DNA of 6,882 bases from Aquificota bacterium (GTDB taxonomy: Bacteria; Aquificota; Aquificia; Aquificales; Hydrogenothermaceae), in the NCBI GenBank assembly GCA_013153235.1, contig JAADEU010000002.1, positions 1 to 6,882 on the forward strand, given 5' to 3'. Of the stretch, positions 6,283 through 6,882 are shown piece by piece (within the stretch, counting starts at the first letter, position 1; the number at the start of each line of letters is the position of its first letter). Under the pieces are notes generated by a model. The model searched no databases. It saw only the letters and a program-made list of their open reading frames with translations, and had not been told where the DNA came from. The translations under genes and the position numbers were made by a program.

Positions 6283-6882
6283 CTATTTACCTCCCTTCAG
6301 ATACTTAAAAACCTGCAGACGCATATTATATGAATCGGAAATATATATATAATCACTACGGTCTATTGAGATATCTTCAGGAAAAGCAAATTCTCCTCTA
6401 TCTGTACCGTAATGCCCTATCACAAGAAGAAGCTGTCCTTTACTGTTAAAAATCTGCACCGCCGAAAGCAGGGTATCAGATACATATATATTCCCGTCGC
6501 TATCAACGGCAACACCCCGTGGATTAGAAAAGGTTCCTATCGTTGTTCCCCTTTCCCCGAAAGCTCTAACAAATTTTCCATTTTTATCGAATATCTGTAT
6601 CCTTGCGTTCAGACTATCCGCTACGTACAGATTGCCTTTCCTGTCAACCGTAATATAAGTAGGTCTGTTAAACTCTCCCTTTCCAGTTCCGGCTTTACCT
6701 ATAGTCATTACTAATTTTTTGCCCTTTAACGACACAACAAATATTTTATTTCTAACTGTATCAGATATATACAGCCATCCTTTTTTATCATTTATGGCCA
6801 GACCTGTAGGTCGTATAATTACTCCCCCTCCTACTTTACCTAAATAATCTCCATCCTCATTGGTTATAAAAACCGTACCCAG
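6283..6882 (-). CDS. NHL-repeat beta-propeller protein, 5' partial
   Basis: The last 199 residues of an NHL-repeat protein are visible. The frame is open to the window edge, so an apparent GTG start at 6735 is internal. Four blades are seen, each with a P-x-x-[I/L/V]-x-[I/V] strand followed by [L/I]Y[I/V][A/S]D: RPTGLAI...LYISDT (24-42), RPTYITVD...LYVADS (73-90), NPRGVAVD...IYVSDT (120-137) and FPEDISID...IYISDS (167-184). G-x-G-x-F turns such as GTGKGEF and GTDRGEF link them. NHL propellers usually have six blades, so about two blades and any signal peptide lie outside. These domains bind proteins, RNA or polymers, and secreted forms are common beside multiheme cytochrome genes. The stop is 2 bp from the large cytochrome's start and its last codons contain that gene's ribosome-binding site, so the two are co-expressed. 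The blade surface has no recognisable catalytic motif. Confidence 0.92.
   Translation of the reverse strand: MGTVFITNEDGDYLGKVGGGVIIRPTGLAINDKKGWLYISDTVRNKIFVVSLKGKKLVMTIGKAGTGKGEFNRPTYITVDRKGNLYVADSLNARIQIFDKNGKFVRAFGERGTTIGTFSNPRGVAVDSDGNIYVSDTLLSAVQIFNSKGQLLLVIGHYGTDRGEFAFPEDISIDRSDYIYISDSYNMRLQVFKYLKGGK
6289..6295 (-). promoter_or_regulatory. Ribosome binding site of the large cytochrome, inside the NHL gene
   Basis: GGGAGGT is read on the minus strand and lies in the final codons of the NHL gene, 8 bp before the ATG at 6280. It fixes that start and indicates translation coupled to termination of the NHL protein at 6283-6285. Confidence 0.75.

Noticed and set aside
6283..6735. NHL protein starting at the GTG at 6735
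   Set aside because: The frame stays open to the window edge and an additional NHL blade (LYISDT) lies upstream, so the start is outside.

Overview
The window is a cytochrome c region with six protein genes in two convergent groups. No mobile element, tRNA, rRNA or CRISPR array is visible. Base composition is moderately AT-rich, and Arg is mostly AGA/AGG and Ile often ATA. Together with a fused CcsBA cytochrome c synthase and many periplasmic hemoproteins, this suggests a thermophilic or chemolithotrophic bacterium of the Aquificota type (for example Hydrogenothermaceae) or a deep-branching relative. That placement is an inference from codon habit and gene style, held with low to moderate confidence.

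Plus strand, 1-3251: the 3' part of a ccsBA gene (cytochrome c heme lyase, ResB fused to CcsA) runs in from the left edge. A 116-bp gap follows, with a near-consensus sigma-70 promoter, an AT-rich dyad centred on its -10 box, a small hairpin and a strong Shine-Dalgarno sequence. This leads into a secreted tetraheme cytochrome c (2505-3251).

Convergent gap, 3252-3433: this 182-bp stretch has no credible gene. It is almost wholly enclosed by a perfect 10-bp inverted repeat (3246-3255 / 3408-3417), contains several hairpins and short direct repeats, and is followed by a T6 run. It may be a structured 3' UTR, a small RNA or a large bidirectional terminator.

Minus strand, 6882 down to 3434: a tightly packed operon runs NHL beta-propeller protein (5' end outside the window), a 682-aa cytochrome with up to 12 hemes, a secreted NTF2-like protein of unknown role, and a small class I monoheme cytochrome c. 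The junctions are 2 bp apart, overlapping by 11 bp, and about 17 bp apart, so translational coupling is likely.

How they may work together: CcsBA attaches heme to the exported apocytochromes. The tetraheme protein and the first third of the 12-heme protein are homologous modules. The large protein continues with further heme modules and has two non-standard heme sites (CX12CH and CX4CH). The set fits a periplasmic or extracellular electron-transfer chain, with the monoheme protein as a possible soluble shuttle and the NHL protein as a scaffold. The terminal donor or acceptor cannot be read from this window.
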